Origin: Clitoria ternatea | Lineage: Eukaryota > Streptophyta > Magnoliopsida > Fabales > Fabaceae | Reading direction: 5' to 3' | Length of the DNA stretch: 64,000 nucleotides | NCBI GenBank assembly: GCA_037962975.1 | Contig: CM075673.1 | Span: forward strand, 158,306,667 to 158,370,666 | Shown here: positions 47,180-58,532 of the stretch, in pieces | Position numbering within the stretch: position 1 is the stretch's first letter | How the letters are laid out: the number at the start of each line of letters is the position of its first letter | Translations under genes and position numbers: made by a program | Notes under the pieces: generated by a model | Databases searched by the model: none | What the model was told of the DNA's origin: nothing | Seen by the model: the letters and a program-made list of their open reading frames with translations, nothing else

Positions 47180-50100
47180 TTTGATGAAATGGTACAAATC
47201 GTGGGGAACTCTATGACCTCCCAGTTGTTCAGTTCCTGACCAGGTGAGCCAGCATACACAAATCCGGGGCCTTCATCAAGATCACTTTGGATCACGGCCA
47301 CTTGATCTGGAAACATTACTCCGGCGCTCCTGAAGCTTTGGTAGAGGTCACAGATGGGGATTTTCGCAGTGTTGAATGCATGCCCGGTATGATGAGTAAT
47401 CCTCTTCCCTCTCTTTCCTTCTTCTACCCTTTTTTGATCTTCCGCGGTAGGTTGGTATCCCAGGCCGTATCTGTTTTTGTTCTCAAGGAGGCAGACAGGT
47501 TGAGTCCTTCCTTCCAGTTCTCTTCCGAGCCCTTTTCCTGGCTTATATCCTTCCCGTAACATAGTCTTCGCTACTGCTAACGATACATTTGGGAAAGACA
47601 TACTTGTGGTGTTGGCTATCTCCAAAGCCTGGAATGATGTCTCGAGGGCTTCCTCGGTTGCCTCTACATAGGGGGTAGTAACGGGCTTACTGACCAGAAG
47701 ATCCTCCTTTCCAGAAACGATTACCAGTCTGTTATCAACGATGAACTTTAGTTTCTGGTGTAAAGTGGAAGGAACTACCCCTGCTGAATGGATCCATGGC
47801 CTCCCTAACAAGCAGCTATAGGCGGGCATGATATCCATTACTTGGAAGAGAACTTGAAAGATATGGGGTCCAACTTGTATGGGTAGCTTAATTTCGCCTA
47901 TGACCTCCCGTCGGGTCCCATCAAAAGCTCTTACTATCATGGAGCTCGGTCTCATGCATACCCCATCTATGGGTAGTTTAGCTAATGTAGACTTGGGCAT
48001 CACATTCAAGGATGATCCATTATCGATGAGCACTTTTGCCATAATATGGTCTTGACACTTCACAGAGATGTGGAGAGCTTTGTTGTGTCCTTTCCCTTCC
48101 ACCGGCACCTCGTCATCCGTGAAAGTCAGATAGTTACTGGCCACTATATGTCCAACAATACCTTGGAACTTATCAACAGGCAAGTCATGTTTCACGTGTG
48201 CCTCACTTAGCACCTTCATCAGCGCGTTTCGATGTGATTCAGAACTTGTCAGCAGAGATAATAAGGAGATCTTGGCGGGGGTATAGTTCAACTGATCCAA
48301 TACCTGGTAATCGCTGTGGCGGATAAATTTTAAGAACTCCTTAGTCTCTTCTTCTGGCACAACCTTCTTTGCTTCGCCAGCGATCCCAACCTTCCCAGTT
48401 TTGCCTTTCGCGGCAGTCTTGTCTTGCTTTGGCTCTGAAGGCACATATACTCTCCCACTTCGGGTCGTTCCGCCTACACCGGCGATGTTGGTAACCAACA
48501 AAGCAGGCGCCGGATCAACTATTACGGGGTTGGAAATAACTATGTCCGTGTTATACTTCCAAGGCACGGCGTGGGAGTTGTTATACGGGAATGGAGCAGG
48601 TGGCCATGCCGTAATAGTGGTTCTGGCAGGGGTCTGCGTTAGCGACGCATTTTTACTATAAAATATGACCAAGGGTTTTGGGGCCCGAAGTCCAGTCTGT
48701 CCCTGTATCATATTTACCTCATCGCCATGGCGCTTGCAGACTCGTATAGTGTGACTGTCCATAAACCTTTGGAGAGTTTTTCGAAACTCTTGCTGCTTTG
48801 TCGATTGGGCATCATCGAAGTCTTCATCCCATTTGTCCTTTACTAACCCTACCTCAAACATAAGGGAGTGAATTTCTTTTAGAGGCATCTGAATGTCCTC
48901 AACATTGGATGTATACTCCACATCTTCCCCGATAGCATTGACCCCGGCCCCTTCATGATTAGGCAGAGGGTTTGTTGTTACATTTGGACTTCCTTCTCGG
49001 AAGCTTATCCAATCTGCCTGAATCAGGTCCCTTACTTTATATTTCAAAGCCAGACAATTTTCAGTAGAATGGCCTGGTGCACCCGCATGATAATCGCACC
49101 GGGCATTAGGGTCATACCCCCTAGGATAAGGTGGCTGTAGTGGCCTCAAGGGATAGGGTACTACTAGAGTTTTTTCAATGAGGTGAGGCAAGAGTTCGGT
49201 ATAGGACATTGGGATGGGATCGAACTGGGGTGGAGCACGGTCATTGTTCCTTCTTTGGATATTTGGCGGTGGGTTGGCTTGTGGTGCTTGGTGTGGTATC
49301 TGTGGTGGCGCAGGTGGCCGTACAATGGTTGGTCTGAATTATGGTGGATTATGGTTTGGAATGGCTGCCACATACGGGTGCGACACACCGGGATATACTG
49401 GTGAAAGGCTAACTGGGGTAGGTGGCCCTGCCAGGTTCCTTCTCTGGTTGTGAGAGACCAAGTTGGTCTCCCCTTCTCTTCTCCTATTTTCGCCAAGTGT
49501 AGGTCTCCTTGCAGCTCCCATCCCAGATGGACTTCGGACTATCCTGCCGGTCCTTAGTCCATTTTCTATTCTTTCTCCAATAGTGACAATATCAGAGAAA
49601 TGGGACGAGACACTTCCAATCATCTTCTCATAGAAAGGAGTTTGAAGCGTATCTATGAACATAGTGATCACCTCCTTTTCAGATAGAGGTGGGTCAACCT
49701 GTGCCGCCACTTCGCGCCACCTCTGGGCGTACTCCTTGAACGTCTTGTTATCTTTCTTAACCATGTTCTGCAACTGTCCCCTATCCGGGGCCATGTCCAG
49801 GTTATATTTGTATTGTTGCATGAACGAGTCTGCTAGGTCCTTCCAACAGCGTATACGATAGCGCTCTAGATGATTGTACCATGTCAGGGGAGCCCCAACC
49901 AGGCTGTCCTGAAAACAATGAATCAGCAGAGGGTCATTTGACGCATGCGAAGCCATCTTACGGCAGTACATGGTTAGATGATTCTTTGGGCACGTCAACC
50001 CTCTGTATTTGTCAAAATCGGGCGTCTTGAATTTAGGAGGTATGACGACATCAGGGATTAGGCAAAGTTCAGCAGCAGTGCCTGTCCCAAATCTACTTGT

Positions 50101-50772
50101 TCCTTCCATCTCCCTTAAATGCCTTTCCAAGAATTCCAACCTCTCCTCCTGGGTGGTAGCCACAGCACTCGGACCGGCAGCAGTATGTTGACCAACCTTC
50201 CCATATTGCTGGTAGGAATGAAACAGGTCAGTGTTTGGTATGAAGGTATCTGGTCTGGCAGTGGTTCGGGGTATATGAATGGTATGAGCAGGCTGTGCTT
50301 GGGCGGCTTGTGTTTGGGCGGCTTGAGCATGAGTGGGTGGCACCTGGGAGGTTTGTGCTTGGGTAAGTGGGTTGTTTGGTTGATTAGTGTTAGGCGGGGC
50401 AGTGATGGGAACTTGGTCTTGGTGGCAAGGTTCTTCCTGGAGTGGTGGGAAATACCCGTGCGGCAAACCATACGGGGGAAAGGGAATAACATTGCCTTCC
50501 TCATCCACAAAGGTATGTTGTTGTGTGTTTGCAGGATTTGGTCTCTTTATGCGAACAACGAGGGCAGGTACGGTGGTCCTGGGGTCGGATCCTATAGCCG
50601 GATCTTGACCGTGATGAGAGGTGGGTGGTTGTTGCCGGGCGTCTTCAACTCCTGCAGAAGATCCCCCTTCTGTGACTCTCCTTTCCAAGAGCTTGGCCAT
50701 CTCGGCTATCTGTTCCTTGACCTGGGCGAGCTCAGCCTTCAAATTCTCATTTTCTTATTCTATATCAGCCAT
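47180..50772 (-). pseudogene. Ogre gag-protease with in-frame stops
   Basis: Minus strand, one frame from an ATG at 50772 (MADIE) to the splice donor. The order is a coiled N-terminus and Pro/Gln-rich stretch, the gag core (PLTWYNHLERYRIRCWKDL, about 49900-49845), the zinc-binding motif CDYHAGAPGHSTENC (about 49100-49055) and the aspartic protease KVLIDNGSSLNVMP (about 48045-48000) with DNG. A G-patch (GYKPGKGLGRELEG, about 47550-47508) follows, also known from Ogre. TAA stops at 50755-50757 and 49339-49341 break it. Both lie where CAA-type codons would fit. Confidence 0.92.
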
Positions 50773-51067
50773 GAGTTTCTTCCTGAGCCGGGTCCCGTAA
50801 GAATGTTTACCCGTAATGTCTTTAGAAAGGAATACAAAAGAAAATTTAGAAAAGATAAGCGAATTTAAGTGAAACGAGATTACGTGGGAAGCAATGTTGG
50901 AACTTGACGGATCCTTCGACTGTTCCTCAGAACGTCACGTTCAAGAGTACTAAGTAAAGCATTGAATGGAAATTAACATGAGATAGTTGTGAAGACAAAG
51001 GAATCCATTATCTCGAAAAGAGTACATTATTGCCATAAAGTGCCGAGTTACAAAGCGGGAAAATAAA

Positions 51068-52999
51068 TCAGCCATCCCTAGCTCGGGCAATCATTTCCCT
51101 CATTTTACAAATTCGTCCTCTGTAGTAATCTAAGAACGTTACAATTTCCCTAGGAGTGTTGACAGGGTTAGCAATTCCTTCCGCTTGTTTGAGTAAAAAC
51201 GGGAGATCTTCTAGAGCTCCGTTGGCCAGGTACGCCAGGTTAGCAAAGCGATCCATCCACAAGTGAATAGTTTTATTTTGTTCAGCTTCTAAGAGGCGTA
51301 TGGTCTCTTGACAATCTTGCTCAATGTTTATGGCGCGTTGTCGTTCCCTACTTATCTCTTGCTCGCAAGCCTTTACCACTTCATTGAGCTGTTGTTCCAA
51401 TTTGTGGACTTGTGTCTGTAGGAGCTCTTTTTGTACCATGATATTCTGCTCATTTTCTTTCGATTGTGCCAGCATATCCTTCAGAAGACGTTTCTCAGCC
51501 AGGATGGTATCACTTTGCTTGTTCTTCATTTTTAGTTGAGAATTGGCCGCTTGAAGACATTGGTCTTGTTTTATCATGTAGCTCTCATCAATCTTTCGTT
51601 TCTTCCTAATCTCTTCAACAGCTTGCTTGTTCTCCAGGTTCTCCCTTTTCTGAAGGGTGTATTCTTGCTGACATCTCAATAAGTCTTCCTCTAGCTTCTT
51701 GTTCCTGGCAGCTAACTCTTCTATTTTGGTCTTTAGCGCCTTGGTTGCTTCATCCTCCGCAACAAGTGATGGAGCAGGAGGATTTTCCTGGAGATGAGGG
51801 GGACTCCTGAAGGGTAATTTAACAATAGAGACCCTATTCAAGATCCACTCATAATATTCTCCTCTGACAGCATGGCTTCGGGCCCCCAGCTCTCTTCCCT
51901 TTCGGTGGACTTTCTTCCATGCATTCGCTATATCCCGAATGACAAGGACACAGCTTCCTTTCGAGTAATATGAGATGAAAGGAATGAGAGACTCTTCATC
52001 AGGTTGTCCAAGCAAAGGATAAGCTAGCTGACGCTTGGCTATGATGGGATTATAGTTGATACATCCTTGCGTACCAATAAGGGGAACATTTGGGTAATTT
52101 CCACAGTGATGAACAATTGATTCAACTTCCAACCATTGGGGATACCACCTAACTTTCTCAGCTGTGAGCCTTATGAGGTGATTGGCCCACTCGCGCCCAC
52201 TTTTCACTGTTAACTGACATAGCTTCAGATCAGAAACCGGACATTCGGCCCTACAAACTTGGTGGAAAACGTGTGATGTGAGCCATACATACAAAACAGG
52301 TAGACAACAAACAACCCTTTTTCCACCTTGTGTGTGACAGAAATCCATGGTGCAGTACACATTTGCCAACACAGCCGTGACAGGATTCTCAAGCCTGTGC
52401 TTGCGAGCTAGGAATACGGCAATAGCATCATAATCCACATAGTTATCAATGTTGGGGAACAAAATAACACCATAGATGGTAATAGCTAAAGCATCCATAA
52501 AGGCTTCCCAATCTTCTCTTTCTGCCAGGACCTGCATATGTTTCTCGAGAAATTCTCGAGTGAATCCGGGGATCTGATTTCTATTTAGTTGTGCATCCTT
52601 TAAGGTGTCAGGACGGATCTTCAGGACACGGGCGATGGAAGCAATAGTTGCATAATGGTCGAGATGACGATAAGGTATCTGTCCTTCCAAAGGCATCCCC
52701 AAGATTTGTTCAAATTCTTCAATGGATGGGGCCAACTGAAAGTCTCTAAATGTGAAACACCTGAGAGGTGGGTCATAGAATTGTGCTAAGGCAGTGATCG
52801 CCTCAGTTTGCACTTCCACTTCTAACAACTTCAGAATCCTTCCATACTTTCTTGTAAAAGCCATTTTCTGTGTCAGGTTTAATTTTCTCCCCATTGTTTG
52901 CAGACTACCCATGTCAATCTTCTTGGCCTTAAGGTGCAATACTTTCCTCAACTCGGTCACATTTGTGTCATAACTATCAGATCTCATGTTAATTTCCAT
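51068..52999 (-). CDS. Ogre ORF1 (DUF7745-like), intact, 643 aa
   Basis: Minus strand. The ATG at 52999 (MEINMRSDSYD) is preferred; an in-frame TTG lies nine bases upstream. The protein is complete to the stop at 51068. Residues about 20-370 match the ORF1 proteins of legume Ogre elements (DUF7745 type): LQTMGRKLNLTQKM, ALAQFYDPPLRCFTFRDFQL, FEQILGMPLEGQIPY and PLIGTQGCINYNP. Residues about 420-590 form a long coiled coil. Its role in the element's cycle is unknown. It sits between the leader and gag, as in other Ogres, and would be expressed from the 5' LTR. Confidence 0.9.
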   Translation of the reverse strand: MEINMRSDSYDTNVTELRKVLHLKAKKIDMGSLQTMGRKLNLTQKMAFTRKYGRILKLLEVEVQTEAITALAQFYDPPLRCFTFRDFQLAPSIEEFEQILGMPLEGQIPYRHLDHYATIASIARVLKIRPDTLKDAQLNRNQIPGFTREFLEKHMQVLAEREDWEAFMDALAITIYGVILFPNIDNYVDYDAIAVFLARKHRLENPVTAVLANVYCTMDFCHTQGGKRVVCCLPVLYVWLTSHVFHQVCRAECPVSDLKLCQLTVKSGREWANHLIRLTAEKVRWYPQWLEVESIVHHCGNYPNVPLIGTQGCINYNPIIAKRQLAYPLLGQPDEESLIPFISYYSKGSCVLVIRDIANAWKKVHRKGRELGARSHAVRGEYYEWILNRVSIVKLPFRSPPHLQENPPAPSLVAEDEATKALKTKIEELAARNKKLEEDLLRCQQEYTLQKRENLENKQAVEEIRKKRKIDESYMIKQDQCLQAANSQLKMKNKQSDTILAEKRLLKDMLAQSKENEQNIMVQKELLQTQVHKLEQQLNEVVKACEQEISRERQRAINIEQDCQETIRLLEAEQNKTIHLWMDRFANLAYLANGALEDLPFLLKQAEGIANPVNTPREIVTFLDYYRGRICKMREMIARARDG

Positions 53000-54032
53000 A
53001 TTGCTCAAAGGTACCCGCTAAATTCCAAACAGCTTCCTGCAAGAGCAAAGAGAGAGAAAAAGAAATCAGTTACTGCTATGTTTTGTGAACCACTACTTCT
53101 TCATTAATTTATTGGAAAACACTTTCAGTTTGAGAAGTAGCGGTCGGCAAAACTCATGTGAAACTAAAGTCGCACGGGTTATGGATCTTCCCAACGTCAT
53201 CAATATCTGCTTGAATAGAATTTTGTTTTCATTTTGACGATTGGAAAGATCTATAACCCAGGACTCATAAGTACACAAAAAGTGAGGGAACTGCTTATTT
53301 GTTAAAGGATTACTATTTTTTAGAAAGAAAAATAATTCACCCTTTGTTTGGAATAAAGTAACCCTTTGAACACGTAAGTAGTTCATCAATTTTGGATTTA
53401 AAGGGAAAGCGAGAATGAGATAAGGTATAGTAAAGCCTGCCCTTTTGTGCCTTAAGCCAGGTTTTTTTCTGGAAGTTTTTTTCTGGGACCTATAGCTTAT
53501 CTAACAGTGGATTTCTCACATTGGGTGGCTTTCGCTAGACATCTAGAAGGTCACCAGAGCCAAGATCCTAATCATGACAGGGACGCAAACAGTGAGGAAT
53601 TCACTAAGTGCGTATATCATGAGAGGTCGAACTCTGGTTGAGGTTCTCACGAATACCGGATAGGAAGTACATCCCATACGATTTTGTTACCAACCCCTCC
53701 TAACTTAAGCTTCATTTGGGGCCCGGGTATAGGGCGCCACTCATAAGTGTGTGCAAATAATTGTGAGTGTAGTGTGTGGATGGGCAGTCCATACTTTATA
53801 CCTTACCCATTCTGCACAAAGAACAAACACAGAGCAAATACAAAGTCGTCTACCCTAGGGTTCAATAAACATGCAAAATATAGACAACGAAATAAATGAC
53901 AAGACGATTAAAACAAGAACAAACATTCACAACAATCAATAGAAAATAAGACAATGGGAAGAAATCCAAGCTAACAAAGGTTATATAAAAAGAACATGCG
54001 CTTTCAATCAAACTGGCCTGACTCTCCAGTAT
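53000..54032 (-). other. Ogre untranslated leader
   Basis: About 1 kb between the PBS and ORF1, with only short chance frames. A start-proximal stretch includes GTACCTTTGAGC before the ORF1 ATG. Confidence 0.6.
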
Positions 54033-54051
54033 GTCCCCAGCGGAGTCGCCA
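54033..54051 (-). other. Ogre primer-binding site
   Basis: Two bases inside the 5' LTR the minus strand reads TGGCGACTCCGCTGGGGAC. It begins with the required TGG and resembles the tRNA-Arg-type sites reported for Tat/Ogre elements. Confidence 0.75.
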
Positions 54052-54053
54052 TC

Positions 54054-56085
54054 TGTCGCAACCTGGATCGTGACGGCGCGGCGAGAGAGAGAAAATGGAA
54101 CAGGGAGTCGCCACCAACGTTTTTATCCATAGGAAAAACATTGGGAAAAACTAGGTTCAGTAAAGCACTGGTTAAAAAAATTGAAATCCAAGTTCGGGAG
54201 TCGGTTACGAGTAGGGAAGGTATTAGCACCCTACATCGCCTGTCAATGACAGTACCAAGATTGAAAATGCGCAACATAAATAGCCCTACAAAAGATGATT
54301 TATTTCTTCCCTTTTATTTTGAAAATGATAGAATGGAGTGAGAGAACTGTACAAACATAGAATGTTGAAGCGGGGTCAATGGGACGCTTCGTCCGAATTA
54401 AACCCGTCTTCAATATGAGACAGAGGAGGTGAGAGAATGCCAATAAGACGTCACGTCTAAATTAGACATCCTCAGGTAAAAGGATAGGGATAGGAAAGGG
54501 GTAAGCGGGACGTCTTGTCCTAAGTATCCCTTCCCTATGAAATTATGGCGAGGCTTGGGCAAAAACTATGGGGAAACCAACAAGACGTCACATCTAAATT
54601 GATTTTCACGGAAGTGACCAAAAAAGGACATTTATGAGAGAAACATAAAAAATAAAGAAGTAAATCAGCAAAAAAAAGGAAATAAGAAAGATGGGCTCGA
54701 TAGGAGTTAAAGTCCTGCTCCTACGTATTCTTGAATTATCAAGAAATCAGGGTTACGTAGTTCTAAATATTACTATTTTTAGGAAGGAATTTGAAAGATG
54801 TTGATGGATATCATTAAAGAGGAAGATTCATGCAAAGCAAGGTTCTTCGCACGTGCACGAATCCTAAGAGGGTTGTGTAGACAGGAGTGCTCCCGTACGA
54901 CACTATTTTTTACAAAATCGTTTTTTTTATTATGTCTGCTTATTACGGAAAAGGATAAAAAAAATACTAACAGTGAAAACTATTGGTACGCAGACAACTA
55001 TAATTAACAGACAGCAAACTCATGGGAAAGTAAAAAAAGGGGAACTGAAAGCAAAGGAAATAAGGAAAAGAGTGGAACCGGTGTGATGAGCTAGGAACCA
55101 ATGAGGGAGGTCGAGCGTAGTGACGGTGTCTGATTTCGGGCTCGCACGCTGGCAGAGACAATGGACCGGAGTTGGACCCGAACTGGAAACCTGAAGGTCA
55201 CGACCGGTGTTGTGGGAAGTTGATCCGGGGTGAATGCTGTTGAGCAGTAACGAAGATTGACAAGGTAATGTATTGGAATTAGAACGGCGCTGGTTCTGTG
55301 ATAACGGAGCACGTTCGGGGTATGGACGATGTAGGAGCAGTGGCTTTGTGTAGTAAAAAAAACTTCAAACCTTTTTCGAACTAAGGGGGTCTTTTGTGGT
55401 GACTAAGGCCAGTCCACTGGTTTCAGGTGGGGAGGTCAATTAAGGGTCTTGAGGAATCGGAGAGAATTTCAGAAGAGTTTTCTCGCGAAGAGGGAGAATC
55501 TCAGGAACCAACCCCTTGAGCTCCCTTGGTTGGGGCATTTATAGGGCCTTTAAGTCATGGGCTGAGGGTTTTGGGACAACCAGAACTCCCACTCACCCAT
55601 TCGTGTAGTGGTGTGCAGCTCTGGCCATTATCATTGGTGGGGAGCAGGGTTTTCAGTGGGGTTTTTTTTAATTGCCCACTTCCGCCTCCCTGTCTGCCAT
55701 TTTCCAGGGAGTGCGATTCCAGGTCACCGCGCATAAGCTTCCGACCTCGTCCCTCCGTTGTCAAATTTGTGACACCGGTTAGCAAAGCCATTGGTTGGAC
55801 GGAGTCTCCACTGATCCGATGTGGGGCCTTAAGATTCATTACCTGTGTCTTCACACCGGCTGAATCTTTCAATGTAATCACAGGGGCCGGTGTGCCTATC
55901 TTAATCTGTCCACTTTCCTTGGGGCCGGACTGGCCTGTCATTCTGCTCCGGCGCATGACATCGGTCCGGTGTTAACTTAGGCCTTGTCCGGTGTTGCCAA
56001 CTTCAAGGCCGGGTCCGGTGTTGCCAATTTCAAGGCTGGGTCCGGTGTTATAACAATTTGGGCCGGACCGAAAGAGGTGTTCACA
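54054..56085 (-). repeat. Ogre 5' LTR
   Basis: 2032 bp, colinear with 35729-37760. Examples of differences are GATCGTGACGGCGCGGCG versus GATCGCGACGGCGCGACG, and GGGCTCGATAGG versus GGGCCCGACAGG. The TATA box is at 55545-55537 on the minus strand. Confidence 0.97.
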
Positions 56086-56090
56086 GTTGT

Positions 56091-56758
56091 CATTAATGAT
56101 TATAATGTTTCGATAATGATAAATGATTAGAAATGTTATTCTCTAGTTGATTATTTGGTTGTGAAACCCTTGGTGATGGTAACCAAGTGGTAGCCCCTGA
56201 TGATGGTAATCATGTGGTTTATTGATGATTAATAGTTATTTGCCAAAACATTTGCATTCAGACGCACATAGGACTGCAGGGGGTCTGTGATGTCGGCTCA
56301 AATGGGAGAGCGACTTGATGGTAAGGCACAAACCCTATGGTGGTTTCTTCGGATTCCCAGTTGCCTTCGAGTTGAACTTAAGGCTAGTCCACAACACTTG
56401 AGTTGAGGTGCCATTGTCAGTTGGAGTAACTGGTGTTGCAAATGGGCAAGTGGTTCGATACTGGTAAAAACTGGATATTGATATATATTTTGACAAAAAT
56501 TTTATACTACAACATAAATTTCATGAGTAGGGTCGAGTACGCATACATACACATTAACATATAGATATTGAGATTGAAATGTTGTTAGGCAGCTTATGAT
56601 GATTGTTGTTGTGGTTGATGCATCTGTGTTGATGTAAATATGTTAAATGACAATGTTAATAATAATAATGAATTGTGATGCTTGATTGATTAAATGGAAG
56701 GTATGGTGATTATGTGATTATTGTAGGAACTGAATATGTATTTAGTATTTGTCATTTA

Positions 56759-56811
<53 letters not shown>

Positions 56812-57138
56812 CCCCCTAAACATTTTTAATTGCAGTGAACCTGGATACATAGTATGTATATATATATATATATATAGTGGATTTGGTATCTAATAACATT
56901 TGGTACCTCTATGTGTAAGTTGATGATAATGATTTAGTAAATTAAAAATATATGGTATTGAATTAGATATATTTTTATCCAAGAATTGTTTTCATATAGT
57001 AATCTATATGTGTCTGGGGGCCTCTGAAGGATCATGTTGATTCACATAAATTAAAAAAATAATTTTTTCCACAATTTTTATTAAATTAGTGTGACAAAAT
57101 CAGACTAGGTGACCTCACTCGAAGCTTTTCCTTCCTTC
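56091..57138. other. Continuation of the Ogre target sequence, with microsatellites
   Basis: AT-rich non-coding sequence that resembles the 3' part of a large LTR (TTTTAATTGCAGTGAACC, about 56823). It has an (AC)n(AT)n microsatellite at 56760-56808 and a (TA)n run at 56857-56876. No gene is seen. Confidence 0.5.
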
Positions 57139-58153
57139 GGGTTTTTTTATTAATAATGTTGTTTGGAAAAGTAATTACACAAATGAGGCTGTTGTGGAGG
57201 AAATTGCATGTCTGGGACACATTATTGTATGTCGCTGCATGGGGAGACGACTTTTAAGTCGCACCACTAGAAGACGACACCTGCAAGTGACACCACGTAC
57301 CCCATGTCACCTATGCAACCGACGACAAAGCCAAGTCGTTGTTGCCCTTGACGACACACTGGTCGTAGCATCGTCAGACGACACAGCCGGGAAGCGCCAC
57401 GTGGAAAGCATGTCCTGTGTTGCATACTGGGGAGACGACTCCCAGTCATGAGTCCCCCTTCCGGGACCACTTTTTATGGCTGGTGCAGGGAAAAGATGCA
57501 CCACATCTCCTTGCTTTTTCCTCCTTATTCGTTCACCATTTCTGCTTGTTTAAAGGATCTGCATAAAGCCAAAAACAGGAGAAAGGAAGGCTCTTTTTTT
57601 TGTCCCTTTTGTTATGGTGTGGTTCAAAGGCATTGTGGTCCCTTATTGCAAGATACATTTAGGTATGTTTGAGTTGTTTATTTTAATGAATGTTTAGTTA
57701 TATTTTAGTGTTGGACTTGTTCATTTTATGTTGGAGTTGTTTATTTTAATGTGGGTGTGAGTATATGGTATTTTATGATATAGGTAGTTTGTTAATTTAA
57801 TAATCACTTATTATTTAATAGAATAGTATTATTTAAAAAACACAATCAATGGAGCGACATTGAATGTGTGTCGTATGGTGGGAAAGCACCACCATAGTAT
57901 GTCGTTGCACCATGGGACGACATAGGTGGGGGTGTCACCTTTCAGGAATGCACCACAGGGCTATCATTTTTAGCAACGGCGACACAGCCACCTGTCGACT
58001 TGGGGTTGTGTCGTCTTTCCCTGCTGTAACACAAGTGTCGTCTGACCCCCAACGACACACAATAACTACCCCAGACACGTTATTTTCCTGGAAAGAGTCC
58101 CAGATGTGTAAATATTTTCATCCATAACCCTATTAATAATAAAAAAAAAAAAC
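57139..58153. mobile_element. Non-autonomous DNA transposon with very long inverted repeats
   Basis: The left 57139-57260 and the reverse complement of 58153-58030 align end to end: GGGTTTTTTTATTAATAAT, GGAAAAGTAATTACACA, GAGGAAATTGCATGTCTGGG and TTATTGTATGTCG each have a close partner. The inverted repeat is therefore over 110 bp long and imperfect. Further in, GACGACA/TGTCGTC motifs recur at both ends. TCCTTC directly abuts both outer ends, perhaps a worn target duplication. Long inverted repeats without coding capacity suggest a Mutator-like MITE. It ends about 380 bp before the TNL-2 ATG. Confidence 0.75.
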
Positions 58154-58500
58154 CATCCTTCACTTCATAATTTTGCCAGCGACTTGTTACAACAACAAAA
58201 AAAAAAAAAAACTTAAAGAGAGCCATTTTACTTGGCTCGGCACATGGGAACCATAAGCGTGATGGCAATTGGATTTTTTTGGTTTCCACCAAAAAAAAAA
58301 AGGTTAGATTTTTGGACTTCATTGTCATTTCGGCTTTCAAATGGGTTTCATTGCAATACTAGGAAACCACAAGGATACCCAATGCAATTTACCCTCAAAC
58401 CTTATAAGAAACATTAGTACAAGGTGTTTTCCAGCTACGCGTCTTCACTTCTTGATCCCATCATCACTCACTTCATTTTGGCTTAGGCTTCTCCCTCACA

Positions 58501-58531
58501 GTTGACTTCAATTCCTTCCAGCGTTGACTTC
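58501..58531 (+). promoter_or_regulatory. Paired W-box motifs before TNL-2
   Basis: GTTGACTTCAA occurs at 58501 and again at 58523, just before the ATG at 58533. TTGAC is the core bound by WRKY factors. No clear TATA box is seen; the motifs may lie in the 5' leader. Confidence 0.4.
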
Positions 58532-58532
58532 A

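Larger units (their letters stand above)
35729..56085 (-). mobile_element. Ogre/Tat-lineage Ty3/gypsy retrotransposon, 20.4 kb
   Basis: Two 2032-bp LTRs lie at 35729-37760 and 54054-56085, each TGTCGCAACC...GTGTTCACA on the plus strand, with the exact 5-bp duplication GTTGT (35724-35728 and 56086-56090). On the minus strand the order is 5' LTR, PBS, ORF1, gag-protease, intron, RT-RNase H, integrase, tandem-repeat array, an antisense gene, polypurine tract, 3' LTR. Ogre hallmarks are the very large size, ORF1 upstream of gag and an intron between protease and RT. Pol is broken by stops and a frameshift. By eye the LTRs differ at some 25-30 positions, mostly C/T or G/A, so the insertion is young (well under a few million years at usual plant rates; rough inference). 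Confidence 0.97.

Noticed and set aside
50119..50868. Plus-strand frame of 249 codons opposite Ogre gag
   Set aside because: Shadow of the Pro/Gln-rich gag frame, with a Gly/Leu/Ser-rich composition and no domain or promoter.
55526..55975. Plus- and minus-strand frames of 149 and 133 codons in the Ogre 5' LTR
   Set aside because: The equivalent positions in the 3' LTR are broken by a one-base length difference, so they are not conserved.
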